A stretch of 64,000 nt of DNA from Deltaproteobacteria bacterium (lineage in GTDB: Bacteria > Desulfobacterota > Dissulfuribacteria > Dissulfuribacterales > DYLC01). Positions 8,713-18,213 of this stretch are shown piece after piece. The notes below the pieces were generated by a model, which made no database searches, was not told where the DNA came from, and saw nothing but the letters and a program-made list of their open reading frames with translations. Numbering within the stretch: the first letter of the stretch is position 1; each line of letters begins with the position of its first letter. The stretch spans positions 423,081 through 487,080 of the forward strand of contig JAQVIJ010000001.1 in NCBI GenBank assembly GCA_028695735.1, given 5' to 3'. Both the position numbers and the translations under genes were made by a program.

Positions 8713-9321
8713 ATGATCGCATACATTACAGCGGCCCTGATCTTCGGCGCATCAGGCGGATTGAGCCCAGGGCCGCTCAGCGTCATAGTCATTCACGAGA
8801 CCTTGACTCGCGGGTTTCGAGCCGGTGTGCTGGTTGCCCTGTCTCCGCTCTTTACGGATGTACCCATCATGTGTGCGGCAGTCATGCTTTTTTCCAGACT
8901 TCAGGACACCACCTGGCTACAGATAGGGCTGGGCGTCATCGGCGGCCTTTATCTACTGCGGTTGGGCTATAAAAGCCTGATTGTAACCCGTGTGCCCATG
9001 CCAAAGGCCCCTGATGTGCGGTTGGGTCCCCTACTGACCGGCATCAAAATGAACTTCTTGAACCCCAACCCCTATCTGTTTTGGTTTACCGTGGCCGGCC
9101 CATATCTCATTTCAGGCACTCTTTCGACAAATCTTGCCTTTCTTGCGACATTTTTGTCCGTTCTCATCAGTATAAAGGTCTCCATTGCCTACGGTGTCTC
9201 CCGTTTTCGCAGTTTCCTGCACGGCAGGACCTACGACCTGATCATGAAGGCCCTGGCCCTTTGTCTTTTGGGTTACGGAGCGGCCTTTTTGTTCAAGTCA
9301 TGCAGGCTCATACTCCGGTAA
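8713..9321 (+). CDS. LysE/RhtB-family exporter
   Basis: A 202-residue inner-membrane protein of the LysE/RhtB/CadD amino-acid export superfamily, with about six predicted helices. The N-terminal ASGGLSPGPLSVIVIHETL carries the family's PGP signature, and KMNFLNPNPYLFWF corresponds to the conserved NPK/NP segment before helix IV. Substrate cannot be assigned from sequence. It begins three bases after the lipoprotein stop and has no strong ribosome site of its own, so translation may be coupled. Confidence 0.85.
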   Translation: MIAYITAALIFGASGGLSPGPLSVIVIHETLTRGFRAGVLVALSPLFTDVPIMCAAVMLFSRLQDTTWLQIGLGVIGGLYLLRLGYKSLIVTRVPMPKAPDVRLGPLLTGIKMNFLNPNPYLFWFTVAGPYLISGTLSTNLAFLATFLSVLISIKVSIAYGVSRFRSFLHGRTYDLIMKALALCLLGYGAAFLFKSCRLILR

Positions 9322-9397
9322 CTCCATCTTCTTCCCTTGACATGACCAAGGCAATGTACCATACTTCTTCGATAATTTTTTGTAAGCGAGGATTAGA

Positions 9398-10393
9398 ATG
9401 CGTCAACGGGTTTTGAGTGGAATGCGGCCGTCGGGGAAACTGCATCTGGGTCATCTACATGGGGTTTTGCACAACTGGCGGAACATGCAGCATGATTATG
9501 ACTGTTTCTTCTTTGTAGCCGACTGGCACGCCCTGACCACCAATTATGAAAATCCCTGGTCAATCTCCGGAAACATAGGGGAAATGGTCATGGATTGGAT
9601 CGCATGCGGCATCGATCCTGAAAAAAGCACACTCTTTGTGCAATCAGACATAAAGGAGCATGCCGAACTGCACCTGTTGCTCTCCATGATCACGCCGGTC
9701 TCCTGGCTTGAACGCAATCCCACCTATAAGGAACAGCAGCAGCAGCTCAAGGAGATGGACCTGGCCACCTACGGTTTTTTGGGTTATCCGGTGCTGCAGG
9801 CCGCTGATATCATCATGTACAAGGCCCACAAGGTGCCTGTGGGCGTGGATCAATTGCCTCATGTTGAGCTGACAAGAGAGATAACCCGTCGTTTCAATTA
9901 CCTTTATGGCGAGGTCTTCCCTGTGCCCGAGGCCCTGTTAGCTGAGACCCCCAAGCTGCCGGGTCTGGATGGCAGAAAGATGAGCAAGAGCTACGGCAAC
10001 TCCATCTTCCTGTCGGATTCAGACGAGGATATCCGAAGCAAGATCGCCACCATGGTGACAGATATAGAGAGACCCCGCAAATCAGACCCAGGTGATCCTG
10101 AAAAACGCTGTGTGGCGTTTCAGCTTCACAAGCTCTATCTTTCTGCCGAAAGGCTCAAGGAGATCGAAGAGGACTGCAAGGCGGCCAAGCTTGGATGTGT
10201 GGCCTGTAAAAAGGAGCTGGCAGAGGCCTTAGTCCAAGGGCTGGCCGAAGTGCATGAAAGACGCCTGGCCCTGTCTGCAAACCCGCAAAAGATTCGCGAA
10301 ATCCTGCTGGAAGGCGCTGAAAAGGCCAGAAAGGTGGCTGGGTCAACCATTTCACAGGTGAGGGATGCCATTTGGATCCAGCGTGCCACATAA
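9398..10393 (+). CDS. trpS: Tryptophanyl-tRNA synthetase
   Basis: Class I aminoacyl-tRNA synthetase charging tRNA-Trp. The 331-residue length is normal. The HIGH motif is present as HLGHLHG (residues 16-22) after PSGK, and KMSKSYGN lies at 194-201. GVDQLPHVELTR is the conserved dimer/active-site segment. AGCGAGGATTAGA before the ATG gives a reasonable ribosome site. Its 3' end overlaps scpA by 22 bases, in the trpS-scpA order found in a number of related bacteria. Confidence 0.96.
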   Translation: MRQRVLSGMRPSGKLHLGHLHGVLHNWRNMQHDYDCFFFVADWHALTTNYENPWSISGNIGEMVMDWIACGIDPEKSTLFVQSDIKEHAELHLLLSMITPVSWLERNPTYKEQQQQLKEMDLATYGFLGYPVLQAADIIMYKAHKVPVGVDQLPHVELTREITRRFNYLYGEVFPVPEALLAETPKLPGLDGRKMSKSYGNSIFLSDSDEDIRSKIATMVTDIERPRKSDPGDPEKRCVAFQLHKLYLSAERLKEIEEDCKAAKLGCVACKKELAEALVQGLAEVHERRLALSANPQKIREILLEGAEKARKVAGSTISQVRDAIWIQRAT

Positions 10394-11193
10394 CCATTGA
10401 GGCATTTGACGGGCCGTTAGACCTGCTTTTGCACCTCATTCACAAAAACCAGATAGACATCGCAGACATCCCCATGTCCCTGGTGACCACCCAATATCTG
10501 CAATACCTGGACCTAATGCGGGAATTGAATATAGCCATAGCCGGAGAGTATCTGGCCATGGCCGCCACCCTGATACACATCAAGTCCCGTATGCTGCTGC
10601 CCAGACCCGAGCCACCCATGGACATGACGGACCCACGCGAAGAACTGGTGAGACCACTTCAGGACCTGGCCCGTTTCAAAGAGGCTGCCTCGGCCCTGGA
10701 GTCCCGAAATCTGTTAAATCGGGACGTGTTTGTGCGGACAGGCGCATTCAGGGAATTGCTGGCGGAAATGGGCGAGGATTTCGCTGTAGGGGTCAAGGAA
10801 ATCGGAGTGTTCGAGCTATTTACAGCCTTCAAAAACGCCATGGCAAGACAAAACGGCGTTCATGTGCTGGAGCTTGACAAGGAGGGCACAAACCTGCCGT
10901 CGCACATGGCCCTTCTATCCGGCATCCTGGCGCAGCGGAGGAAGGAATTCTTTTTACAGCTTGTCATGGGCCAGGGCCGAAACCTGATCATATTGACCTT
11001 TCTGGCCATTCTGGAGCTGACCAAAATGGGAAAACTACTGCTGTTACAGAAGGATGGGGAGGAAGACATCCTCATCTATTGGGTACCGATCAATCAGCCC
11101 CATGAAATCCCAGACGCCGGACACCCCCATGACAGGACGCCCGCCCTTGCCGGCGGGCATGAAGTGTGGCGGGAATTCGTGAATCCAGTATAA
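10372..11193 (+). CDS. scpA: Segregation and condensation protein A
   Basis: The kleisin subunit of the SMC-ScpAB condensin that compacts and separates the chromosome. The N-terminus (EAFDGPLDLLLHLIHKNQIDIADIPMS) is the diagnostic SMC-neck binding helix region; the C-terminal winged helix includes LTFLAILELTKMGKL. The 273-residue frame uses TTG at 10372, supported by GTGAGGG eight bases upstream, and overlaps trpS. The last 30 residues are proline/histidine/glycine-rich and look non-conserved. scpB, usually the next gene, is not here; a NUDIX gene follows instead. Confidence 0.92.
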   Translation: MDPACHITIEAFDGPLDLLLHLIHKNQIDIADIPMSLVTTQYLQYLDLMRELNIAIAGEYLAMAATLIHIKSRMLLPRPEPPMDMTDPREELVRPLQDLARFKEAASALESRNLLNRDVFVRTGAFRELLAEMGEDFAVGVKEIGVFELFTAFKNAMARQNGVHVLELDKEGTNLPSHMALLSGILAQRRKEFFLQLVMGQGRNLIILTFLAILELTKMGKLLLLQKDGEEDILIYWVPINQPHEIPDAGHPHDRTPALAGGHEVWREFVNPV

Positions 11194-11200
11194 TTCGATC

Positions 11201-11758
11201 ATGTCACCATGCAACGAACTGGTAGCCATTGTAAACGAAGCCAACGAGGTCATCGGAGCGCTTCCACGGGCCGAGATGCGCAGAAGACGGCTGCCTCATA
11301 GGGCGGTCTATGTCTTAGTCTTTAACCAAAGGCATGAACTCTTTGTGCAGAAACGCACACACACCAAGGATATCTACCCAGGTTATTATGACATTGCAGC
11401 AGGCGGCGTGGTATTGAGTGGCGAATCCTGGGAACAGGCGGCACAGCGGGAGCTCTGGGAGGAGATGGGGATTCAAGCCCGACTGACGCCCTTATTCGAG
11501 TTTCACCATGCCACTGATGAGAACGATGTCTGGGGTATGGCCTACGTGTGCCTTCACGATGGCCCGTTTGAACTCCAGGCAGAAGAGGTGGCGGACGGGG
11601 AGTTCATGCCAGTCAAGGACATTCTTGCCTTGGCCCAAAGGCATCCCTTTACCCCTGACGGCATGGAGCTTCTTCAGCGCTTCCTGGCACGCGAAGGGTT
11701 GAACCATGCACTTTTCACTGCAGATGGTAACTCTTTCGACTTAACTACAAAAGACTAA
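11201..11758 (+). CDS. NUDIX hydrolase, YfcD type
   Basis: A 185-residue pyrophosphohydrolase-like protein. The NUDIX box is complete: GGVVLSGESWEQAAQ followed by RELWEEMGI (GX5EX7REUXEEXGU). The N-terminal segment (VNEANEVIGALPRAEMRR) resembles the isopentenyl-diphosphate-isomerase-like YfcD branch rather than MutT. It lacks the histidine/cysteine set expected for a true IPP isomerase as far as I can see. Substrate unknown. It follows scpA after 7 bases. Confidence 0.85.
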   Translation: MSPCNELVAIVNEANEVIGALPRAEMRRRRLPHRAVYVLVFNQRHELFVQKRTHTKDIYPGYYDIAAGGVVLSGESWEQAAQRELWEEMGIQARLTPLFEFHHATDENDVWGMAYVCLHDGPFELQAEEVADGEFMPVKDILALAQRHPFTPDGMELLQRFLAREGLNHALFTADGNSFDLTTKD

Positions 11759-11771
11759 TACGAGGTATGTC

Positions 11772-12485
11772 ATGGAATGGCTTTTAAACCCAGAACACTG
11801 GGTCTCCCTCATCACATTGACGGCCCTGGAGATCGTGCTGGGCATAGATAACATCATCTTTCTTGCCATAATAGTCTCCAAGATGCCCTCACATCAGCAG
11901 CCATCTGCCCGCATCATTGGTTTGGGGGCCGCAATGATTATGCGCATCCTGCTGCTTCTGTCCCTGACATGGGTGATGCGCCTCACAGAACCCCTGTTTC
12001 ACCTCTTGGGCAGGGCATTTTCCGGCAGGGACATCATACTTATTCTGGGTGGGCTGTTTCTTATTGCAAAGAGCTCTCTCGAGATACACGAGAAGATGGA
12101 GGAGGCGCGAAGCGGCGGCCCGGATATTCAAATCAGGACAACGGCCTTCTGGGGTGTTATTGTGCAGATCATGCTGCTGGACATCATCTTTTCCCTGGAT
12201 TCCGTGATCACGGCAGTGGGAATGGCCCGAGAGATATGGATCATGATAGCCGCAATTGTCATAGCTGTGGGCATCATGATGTTTGCCGCAGGACCTATCG
12301 GAGATTTCGTGGACCAAAACCCCACCATCAAGGTGCTGGCCCTGAGTTTTCTCATTCTGGTGGGCGTGGCCCTGCTGGGCGATGGTTTTTCATTCCATAT
12401 CCCCAAGGGCTACATCTATTTTGCCATGGCCTTTTCCTTTGCTGTGGAGATGATCAACATACGCGTGAGAAAGGGCATGTCCTGA
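11772..12485 (+). CDS. TerC-family integral membrane protein
   Basis: A 237-residue protein with about seven helices and the TerC hallmark acidic helices: LEIVLGIDNIIFLAII near the start and LLDIIFSLDSVITAVGM in the middle, whose Asp/Asn residues are thought to bind or carry metal. Family members are linked to manganese export or metal loading of exported enzymes, and to tellurite resistance by name only. No ter cluster is nearby. GAGGTATGTC precedes the ATG. It ends convergently with kdsB, 32 bases apart. Confidence 0.88.
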   Translation: MEWLLNPEHWVSLITLTALEIVLGIDNIIFLAIIVSKMPSHQQPSARIIGLGAAMIMRILLLLSLTWVMRLTEPLFHLLGRAFSGRDIILILGGLFLIAKSSLEIHEKMEEARSGGPDIQIRTTAFWGVIVQIMLLDIIFSLDSVITAVGMAREIWIMIAAIVIAVGIMMFAAGPIGDFVDQNPTIKVLALSFLILVGVALLGDGFSFHIPKGYIYFAMAFSFAVEMINIRVRKGMS

Positions 12486-12517
12486 ATCATGCGCCCTTCG
12501 GCAGTGGTCGCCTACCT

Positions 12518-13303
12518 TCAGGAATGGGCCATCATGCGGTTAGCCGCCTCCAGGTCCTCCGGGGTATCGATCTCCAGCAGGGCGTCCGCCACCCTCACAA
12601 CTCCGATGGAATAACCGTTTTCCATAGCCCTGAGCTGTTCCAGGCACTCCATTTGCTCCAGAAAACCAGGGCCGAGCCGCACAAACTCCTGCAAAAAAAA
12701 CATACGAAAGGCATAAAGCCCCAGGTGCCTCAGGTAACCATGTCCCTGAAGCCGGGCTGCTGTATCAGGCCTGTTGAGGGTGCAGAGCACCTGGGCCTGC
12801 CCATCCCGATCAAAGGGAATGGCGGCGCGAGAGAAATACAGGGCCCTGCCCCTCTTGTCCACCACCACCTTCACCTTGTTTGGATTGCCCACATCCTCAA
12901 GCTTCATTGGACAGGCGGCTGTGGTCATGTGCAGCGTTTCGTCCTCCGACAGCAGCTCGAGCATGGCCCTCACTGCATCAGCGTGTAGAAACGGCTGGTC
13001 TCCCTGAATGTTCACAACGATATCCTCGGCGGCAAGCCCAAGGAGACGCGCAGCCTCCGCCACACGGTCCGTGCCGGAAGGGTGAGCTTTTGAGGTAAGA
13101 ACGGTCTTGTACCCAGCGTCCTGAACGCATTGGAGAATGCGTTGATCGTCTGTTGCCACCACCACATCGTCCAGCACCGGAATGGAAAGGCTGCGCTCCA
13201 CCACATGCAGGATCATAGGTCTTCCGGCTATCTTTGCCAGGGGTTTGCCCGGAAGACGCGTAGAGGCATATCTGGCTGGAATAACGGCGATTTTTTTACC
13301 CAT
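12518..13303 (-). CDS. kdsB: 3-deoxy-D-manno-octulosonate cytidylyltransferase (CMP-Kdo synthetase)
   Basis: Activates Kdo with CTP for transfer to lipid A, so the organism makes LPS. The 261-residue protein shows IPARYASTRLPGKPL, the nucleotide-binding N-terminal signature, VVATDDQRI, VNIQGDQPF and GLYAFR. GGGGAGAAATAGAAG precedes the ATG. The start overlaps rsmI by 8 bases, so translation is probably coupled. kdsA and waaA are not in the window. Confidence 0.95.
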   Translation of the reverse strand: MGKKIAVIPARYASTRLPGKPLAKIAGRPMILHVVERSLSIPVLDDVVVATDDQRILQCVQDAGYKTVLTSKAHPSGTDRVAEAARLLGLAAEDIVVNIQGDQPFLHADAVRAMLELLSEDETLHMTTAACPMKLEDVGNPNKVKVVVDKRGRALYFSRAAIPFDRDGQAQVLCTLNRPDTAARLQGHGYLRHLGLYAFRMFFLQEFVRLGPGFLEQMECLEQLRAMENGYSIGVVRVADALLEIDTPEDLEAANRMMAHS

Positions 13304-14153
13304 CTTCTATTTCTCCCCTGCCTTTGAGAAGTTGTTCATAAACCCAGCCCCTTGAAAGGCCGGTCAGCTCCGCAAGCACTCTGCTCAAATCCTTCATGGA
13401 AAGAGGTGCTTCTTTTGTGATATGCCCTATCAGGCGCAACGCCGACTGTTTGCCTGTTTCAGTCCGCTCTTCATGGCCGTGAATCGCCCCTTCCACCACA
13501 ATGACCCACTCGCCCCTGATGGGTATCTCCTTCAATCCCTCCTGAACCATGGAAAGCCGGGTAAAAAGCAGGGTTTCATGGAGTTTGGTCAGCTCTTTGG
13601 CCAGAAATACCGGCCTATCGCCCAGTACCGAGTAAATGGCTTCCAGGGAGGCCAACAGTCTGTGCGGCGCCTCCAGAAATACCAGGGTGTCCGGTAACGA
13701 CTGGATATTCTGCAAAAAATGCAGCCGTTCATTGTTTTTTGCCGGCAGAAAACCGCCGAAATAAAAACGGTTTGCAAACAACCCTGATACACTCAAGGCG
13801 GTCACAATGGAAGACGGTCCGGGCACCGGAACGATCTGTACGCCATTTTCCCGCATACAGGCCACAAATCTCGCCCCAGGGTCAGATATAGCCGGCGTGC
13901 CGGCATCCGTCACCAACGCCGCATTCATACCCTGGTTCAGCAGGCTCAACACCTGCCCGGCGGCATCGAGTTCCCTGTGTTCATGGGCTGAGAGGAGCCT
14001 GGCATGGATGTTCAGGTGAGAAAGCAGTCTGCGGGTTTCACGTGTGTCTTCGGCCACCACGACTCCACATTTTTTGAGGGTTTCCACAGCACGATACGTG
14101 ATGTCCTGAAGATTTCCTATGGGCGTCGCCACCACAAAAAGACAGCCTGGCAT
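13296..14153 (-). CDS. rsmI: 16S rRNA 2'-O-methyltransferase (C1402) RsmI
   Basis: Tetrapyrrole-methylase-fold enzyme methylating the ribose of C1402 in 16S rRNA. The 285-residue protein shows LFVVATPIGNLQDI at the start, VVAEDTRETRRLL, VTDAGTPAISDPG and VPGPSSIVTALSVSGL, all typical of RsmI. The C-terminal region (residues 230-280) carries the helical domain with LSRGWVYEQLL. It directly abuts the phosphatidyltransferase gene upstream (1-base spacing) and overlaps kdsB downstream. Confidence 0.95.
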   Translation of the reverse strand: MPGCLFVVATPIGNLQDITYRAVETLKKCGVVVAEDTRETRRLLSHLNIHARLLSAHEHRELDAAGQVLSLLNQGMNAALVTDAGTPAISDPGARFVACMRENGVQIVPVPGPSSIVTALSVSGLFANRFYFGGFLPAKNNERLHFLQNIQSLPDTLVFLEAPHRLLASLEAIYSVLGDRPVFLAKELTKLHETLLFTRLSMVQEGLKEIPIRGEWVIVVEGAIHGHEERTETGKQSALRLIGHITKEAPLSMKDLSRVLAELTGLSRGWVYEQLLKGRGEIEDG

Positions 14154-14867
14154 CTATTTTCCGTCATGAAGCGACGCGCTTTGTGCGGCCGATACTGAAA
14201 CAGGCATATGCAACACACCCACACCGCCTTCCTGTTTCAGGACATGTCTGATACGCTGTGCGGCCGTCAGATGTGCAAGTACTGCAAGCAGTGCAAGGGC
14301 CGGACGCACTACATCGAAGATCAGGGCAAAGGATATGAAAAATATGCGCTCAAAACGGGTCATCAAGCCGATTTTACACGAAAACCCCAAGGATTCGGCC
14401 CTGGAACGGGCATAGCTCACCAAAAGGGAACCGGAAAGGGCGGCCAGCACCAACAAGGCATTCAGCAGGGGCGTATTGCCATACGCCCTTTTTAGGGTAT
14501 CGCCGAACACCCATGGCGTATAATTATTGGCCCCTGTGTCCTGAAAAAGATAACAGAGCAATCCCAGAAACAGCAATACCTCGGCGTATCTGTCTAATGT
14601 GGAGTCAAGAAACGCACCCTTGTTGCCTGCCTGACCGGTTTTACGGGCCAACATACCATCTATGGCGTCCAAAGGCCCCAAAACAGCCAACGCCACTCCG
14701 GCTGTCCCTGGAAGGCCCATGATCAACAGCCATGCCACCACTCCGTAACTCAAAAAACCCACCCACGTCACCTGATTGGGCGTAACGCCTCTGACCGCCA
14801 GCAGGTTCACCAGAGGCGAAAATACGGCCTGGGCCGCCCTTCTACCAAGATTTTCAAACCAAAGCAT
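14154..14867 (-). CDS. CDP-alcohol phosphatidyltransferase family protein
   Basis: A 237-residue inner-membrane enzyme that would join a CDP-alcohol to an acceptor alcohol. The signature DxxDGxxARxxxxxxxxGxxxDxxxD is present as DAIDGMLARKTGQAGNKGAF plus LDSTLDR, near residues 67-93. About six helices follow the family plan. It could be phosphatidylglycerophosphate synthase or a phosphatidylinositol-phosphate-like synthase; the sequence alone does not decide. Its start overlaps the 3' end of ileS by 14 bases. Confidence 0.87.
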   Translation of the reverse strand: MLWFENLGRRAAQAVFSPLVNLLAVRGVTPNQVTWVGFLSYGVVAWLLIMGLPGTAGVALAVLGPLDAIDGMLARKTGQAGNKGAFLDSTLDRYAEVLLFLGLLCYLFQDTGANNYTPWVFGDTLKRAYGNTPLLNALLVLAALSGSLLVSYARSRAESLGFSCKIGLMTRFERIFFISFALIFDVVRPALALLAVLAHLTAAQRIRHVLKQEGGVGVLHMPVSVSAAQSASLHDGK

Positions 14868-17691
14868 CGGGGTTCATGGCCTTCAGGACACCTGCGCAGC
14901 GCTCGCAGACATCCGCAAACCGGTTGTCCGATCCCACCGTCTCACTCCATGTCCAGCAACGGGCGCATTTTTGCCCCCTGGCCTTGCATACCGAAATCTT
15001 CAGTCCTGGCACATCCTGGCTTTCCCAGATGAGCAAGGCATCCTCCTCAGGCTCTCCGAACTCCAGCTGAGAGACGATGGACAGGGTTTGCAGCAGGGGG
15101 GCGTCATCCGCCCCGACCGGCACCACATCCTCCCTGGGGAGCGTGACCACCACTCGACCATCCAGGGCCAGGCCTATCTTCTTCTCCTTTCGGGCCAGTT
15201 CCAGGGCCTTGGTGATCTCGAAACGCACCCGCCAGATTTCGTCCCATTTTCTGGATTCGGCGTCAGAAAGCTCGACCGCCCATTCATCATGGCCAAGTTC
15301 CGCCAGAAATATACTTTCAGCAGGTTCCTCTGCGGCCTTGTTCAGATGCAGCCAGGCCTCTTCCGCGGTAAAAGACAAGACAGGCGAGACCATGACCAGC
15401 AGCTCTCTGGCTATGCGGTAAAGCACTGTCTGAGCGGAACGCCGCTTTGTGCCGTCTGCAAGCTCACAATAGAGCCTGTCCTTTATGATGTCCAGATACA
15501 GGGCACTCATATCCACTGTGCAGAACTCATGCACTCTGTGATATATTTGGTGAAATTTATAATCGTTATAAGCAGTTAAAACACGCTTTTTAAGAAGGGC
15601 CAGGCGTGCGAGGGCCCATTTGTCCAGGACATCAAGTGCGCTTTCAGGCACTGCATCACTATCCGGATGGAAGTCATGGAGATTGCTGAGCAGATACCGG
15701 AAGGTATTTCGTATCTTGCGGTAAGACTCCACCATTCTTTGCAGGATCTCTTTAGATATCTTGATATCGTCCTGATAGTCCTCTGATGCAACCCAGAGCC
15801 TCAGTATCTCCGCTCCGTGCTCCTTGATGATATCCACAGGAGATATGACATTCCCAACGGACTTGGACATCTTTTTCCCCTGGCCGTCCACCACAAAGCC
15901 GTGAGTCAGCACGGCCTTGTAAGGCGCCCGATGGCGTGTGGCGACGGACGTGAGCAGGGAACTCTGAAACCATCCCCTGTGCTGATCGCTGCCTTCCAGA
16001 TATAGATCCGCAGGCCAGGACAGCTCAGGCCGCTGTCCCAATACGGCGGCATGGCTGACGCCCGAATCAAACCAGACGTCCAGTATATCCGTTTCCTTTC
16101 GAATCCTTTTGCCCCCGCATTTGGCGCAGCAGGCATCGGCTGGCAGCAATTCCTCGGCGGATCTGGCGAACCAGGCGTCCGCACCCTCCGCGGAAAAGAC
16201 CTCATAGAGCCTTTGGGCCGCGGCCTCGTTCATGAACGGGGTCTCACAGTCCTCACACATAAATACGGTCACAGGCACGCCCCACGCCCTTTGACGGGAG
16301 ACGCACCAGTCGGGTCTGGCCTCCACCATGCCGCGAATACGGTCCTTGCCCCATTCGGGTATCCAACGTACCTGTTCAATGGCGGAAAGGGCATTTTTCC
16401 GCAGAGGCTGCTCTCCGTCCATGGCAATGAACCACTGGGCGGTGGCCCGAAAGATCACTGGTCTCTTGCAGCGCCAGCAATGAGGATAGCTGTGAGTCAG
16501 GGATTCCGCAGCCACCAGGACCCCTTTGTCCCTCAGCAACTCTATGATTCTTGAATTGGCATCAAAGATGTTTGTACCCGCAAATCCTGGGACATCTGGT
16601 GTAAATCTGCCGCGGTCATCCACCGGGGCGTATATCTCCAGGCCATAGCGAAGCCCTGTGGCATAGTCGTCCGCACCGTGCCCAGGGGCCGTGTGAACGC
16701 AGCCAGTGCCTGCATCCAGGGTTACATAACCGGCTGTCACCAACAGGCTGTCCCTTTCGATGAATGGATGCAGGAGGTGCATGCCCTCCAGTTCCCTGCC
16801 CTGAAAACGGGCCAAGACCCGAGCGTCCATAGGCTCCATACCAGCGGAAAGCAGGGTGGCGGACAGCCTGGCCTCAGCCACTACCCATATCTCTTGCCCG
16901 ATTTTCACTGCAACATAGTCGAAATCAGGGTGCAGGGCCACGGCCAGGTTTGCCGGAAGCGTCCATGGCGTAGTGGTCCAGATGAGCACAGACACGGGCG
17001 AGTCCGCTCCGAATCTTTTGGCGCACCAGGCCTGAAGGTCCTCTTTGGCGGCAAATTTGACGGTGATGGAAGGGGATTTGTGGTCTGCATACTCCACCTC
17101 GGCCTCAGCCAGGGCGGTCACACAGGTGGGGCACCAGTAAACAGGCTTCTTGCTTTTGACCACATAACCTTTGAGAAAGATGTCACAAAACTCGCGGCAG
17201 ATGGCCGCCTCATAGTCATAAGACATGGTGAGGTAGGGATGGGCCCAATCCCCCAGCACACCCAGACGTTTGAACTCCTCCCGCTGAATGTCCACGAACT
17301 TCTCTGCATAACGGCGGCAGGCCTTTCGTATCTCCAGCTTGCTCATTTCCTTTTTCCTGGAACCCAGCTCCTTTTCCACGTTGTGCTCTATGGGTAGACC
17401 ATGACAGTCCCAGCCCGGCACATAGGGGGCGTCAAACCCCTGAAGCTGACGGGACTTGACAATCATGTCTTTCAGCACCTTGTTTATGGTATGCCCCAGA
17501 TGAATGCGGCCATTGGCGTATGGAGGGCCGTCATGCAGAATAAAACGGGGCTTGCCTTCGCAATGCCTGCGAAGGCGGCTGTAAAGCCCCATTTCCGCCC
17601 ATTTTTTCAGGGTTTCCGGCTCTTTTTGTGAGAGATTGGCCTTCATTGGAAAGGCCGTCTGGGGTAGATTCAATGTATCCTTGTAATCCAT
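14854..17691 (-). CDS. ileS: Isoleucyl-tRNA synthetase
   Basis: Charges tRNA-Ile, with an editing domain to clear valine. The 945-residue protein has DGPPYANGRIHLGH (HIGH motif 64-67), the WCPTC segment, the CP1 editing region (GTGCVHTAPGHGADDY) and GKKMSKSVGN. A C-terminal zinc site is formed by CARCW and CERC, as in the bacterial type. AAGGATAAAATACACAT precedes the ATG at 17691. It heads the ileS-phosphatidyltransferase-rsmI-kdsB operon. In many bacteria lspA follows ileS; here it does not. Confidence 0.97.
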   Translation of the reverse strand: MDYKDTLNLPQTAFPMKANLSQKEPETLKKWAEMGLYSRLRRHCEGKPRFILHDGPPYANGRIHLGHTINKVLKDMIVKSRQLQGFDAPYVPGWDCHGLPIEHNVEKELGSRKKEMSKLEIRKACRRYAEKFVDIQREEFKRLGVLGDWAHPYLTMSYDYEAAICREFCDIFLKGYVVKSKKPVYWCPTCVTALAEAEVEYADHKSPSITVKFAAKEDLQAWCAKRFGADSPVSVLIWTTTPWTLPANLAVALHPDFDYVAVKIGQEIWVVAEARLSATLLSAGMEPMDARVLARFQGRELEGMHLLHPFIERDSLLVTAGYVTLDAGTGCVHTAPGHGADDYATGLRYGLEIYAPVDDRGRFTPDVPGFAGTNIFDANSRIIELLRDKGVLVAAESLTHSYPHCWRCKRPVIFRATAQWFIAMDGEQPLRKNALSAIEQVRWIPEWGKDRIRGMVEARPDWCVSRQRAWGVPVTVFMCEDCETPFMNEAAAQRLYEVFSAEGADAWFARSAEELLPADACCAKCGGKRIRKETDILDVWFDSGVSHAAVLGQRPELSWPADLYLEGSDQHRGWFQSSLLTSVATRHRAPYKAVLTHGFVVDGQGKKMSKSVGNVISPVDIIKEHGAEILRLWVASEDYQDDIKISKEILQRMVESYRKIRNTFRYLLSNLHDFHPDSDAVPESALDVLDKWALARLALLKKRVLTAYNDYKFHQIYHRVHEFCTVDMSALYLDIIKDRLYCELADGTKRRSAQTVLYRIARELLVMVSPVLSFTAEEAWLHLNKAAEEPAESIFLAELGHDEWAVELSDAESRKWDEIWRVRFEITKALELARKEKKIGLALDGRVVVTLPREDVVPVGADDAPLLQTLSIVSQLEFGEPEEDALLIWESQDVPGLKISVCKARGQKCARCWTWSETVGSDNRFADVCERCAGVLKAMNPDALV

Positions 17692-17762
17692 ATGTGTATT
17701 TTATCCTTTCTGTTCAAACGCGAGATTTAATGGAACCAACGGGCAAACCTGCAAAACCAGCA

Positions 17763-18008
17763 TCAGATGGAGCCGGGTTCGAACCAGTGAAAGACCAGCC
17801 TGCCTTCCTTGTCACGAAACGCACCGGCTATGATCAGAATGAGGTCGATAATGACCCACAGCCCGAAACCTCCGAATGTCACCAGCATCAAGATGCCTGT
17901 GCCTATCTTTCCCACATAAAATCTGTGGACTCCAAAGGCGCCGAGAAAAAAACAGAATAGAAGGGCTACCAGTCTGGACTTGGGTGAGAAATCCTGTTCA
18001 TAATACAT
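17763..18008 (-). CDS. TM2-domain membrane protein
   Basis: An 81-residue protein made almost wholly of a TM2 domain: two membrane helices joined by a short loop with FGVHRFYVGKIGTGILML, then VIIDLILIIAGAF. The start at 18008 (MYYEQDF) is preferred to the track start at 18041 because GGAAGGAGCC sits seven bases before it. Function of bacterial TM2 proteins is generally unknown. It is 71 bases upstream of ileS on the same strand and might share a transcript. Confidence 0.85.
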   Translation of the reverse strand: MYYEQDFSPKSRLVALLFCFFLGAFGVHRFYVGKIGTGILMLVTFGGFGLWVIIDLILIIAGAFRDKEGRLVFHWFEPGSI

Positions 18009-18213
18009 GCAAAGGCTCCTTCCGCTGGCTTCAGCAATCAAAATGCACCGGCTTTTTTTATTGTAATACAGTTTTTTATGCCAAAATGAAAGGACTCTTT
18101 GAACTGAAATCTATAAAAAGTAGCCTCCCCCTTTATTTGACTTTCTGAGCAGGCCAGATTATTATTAATATATATTTTTAGCTAACATATGTAAAAAATA
18201 TAAGGAGCAGGAC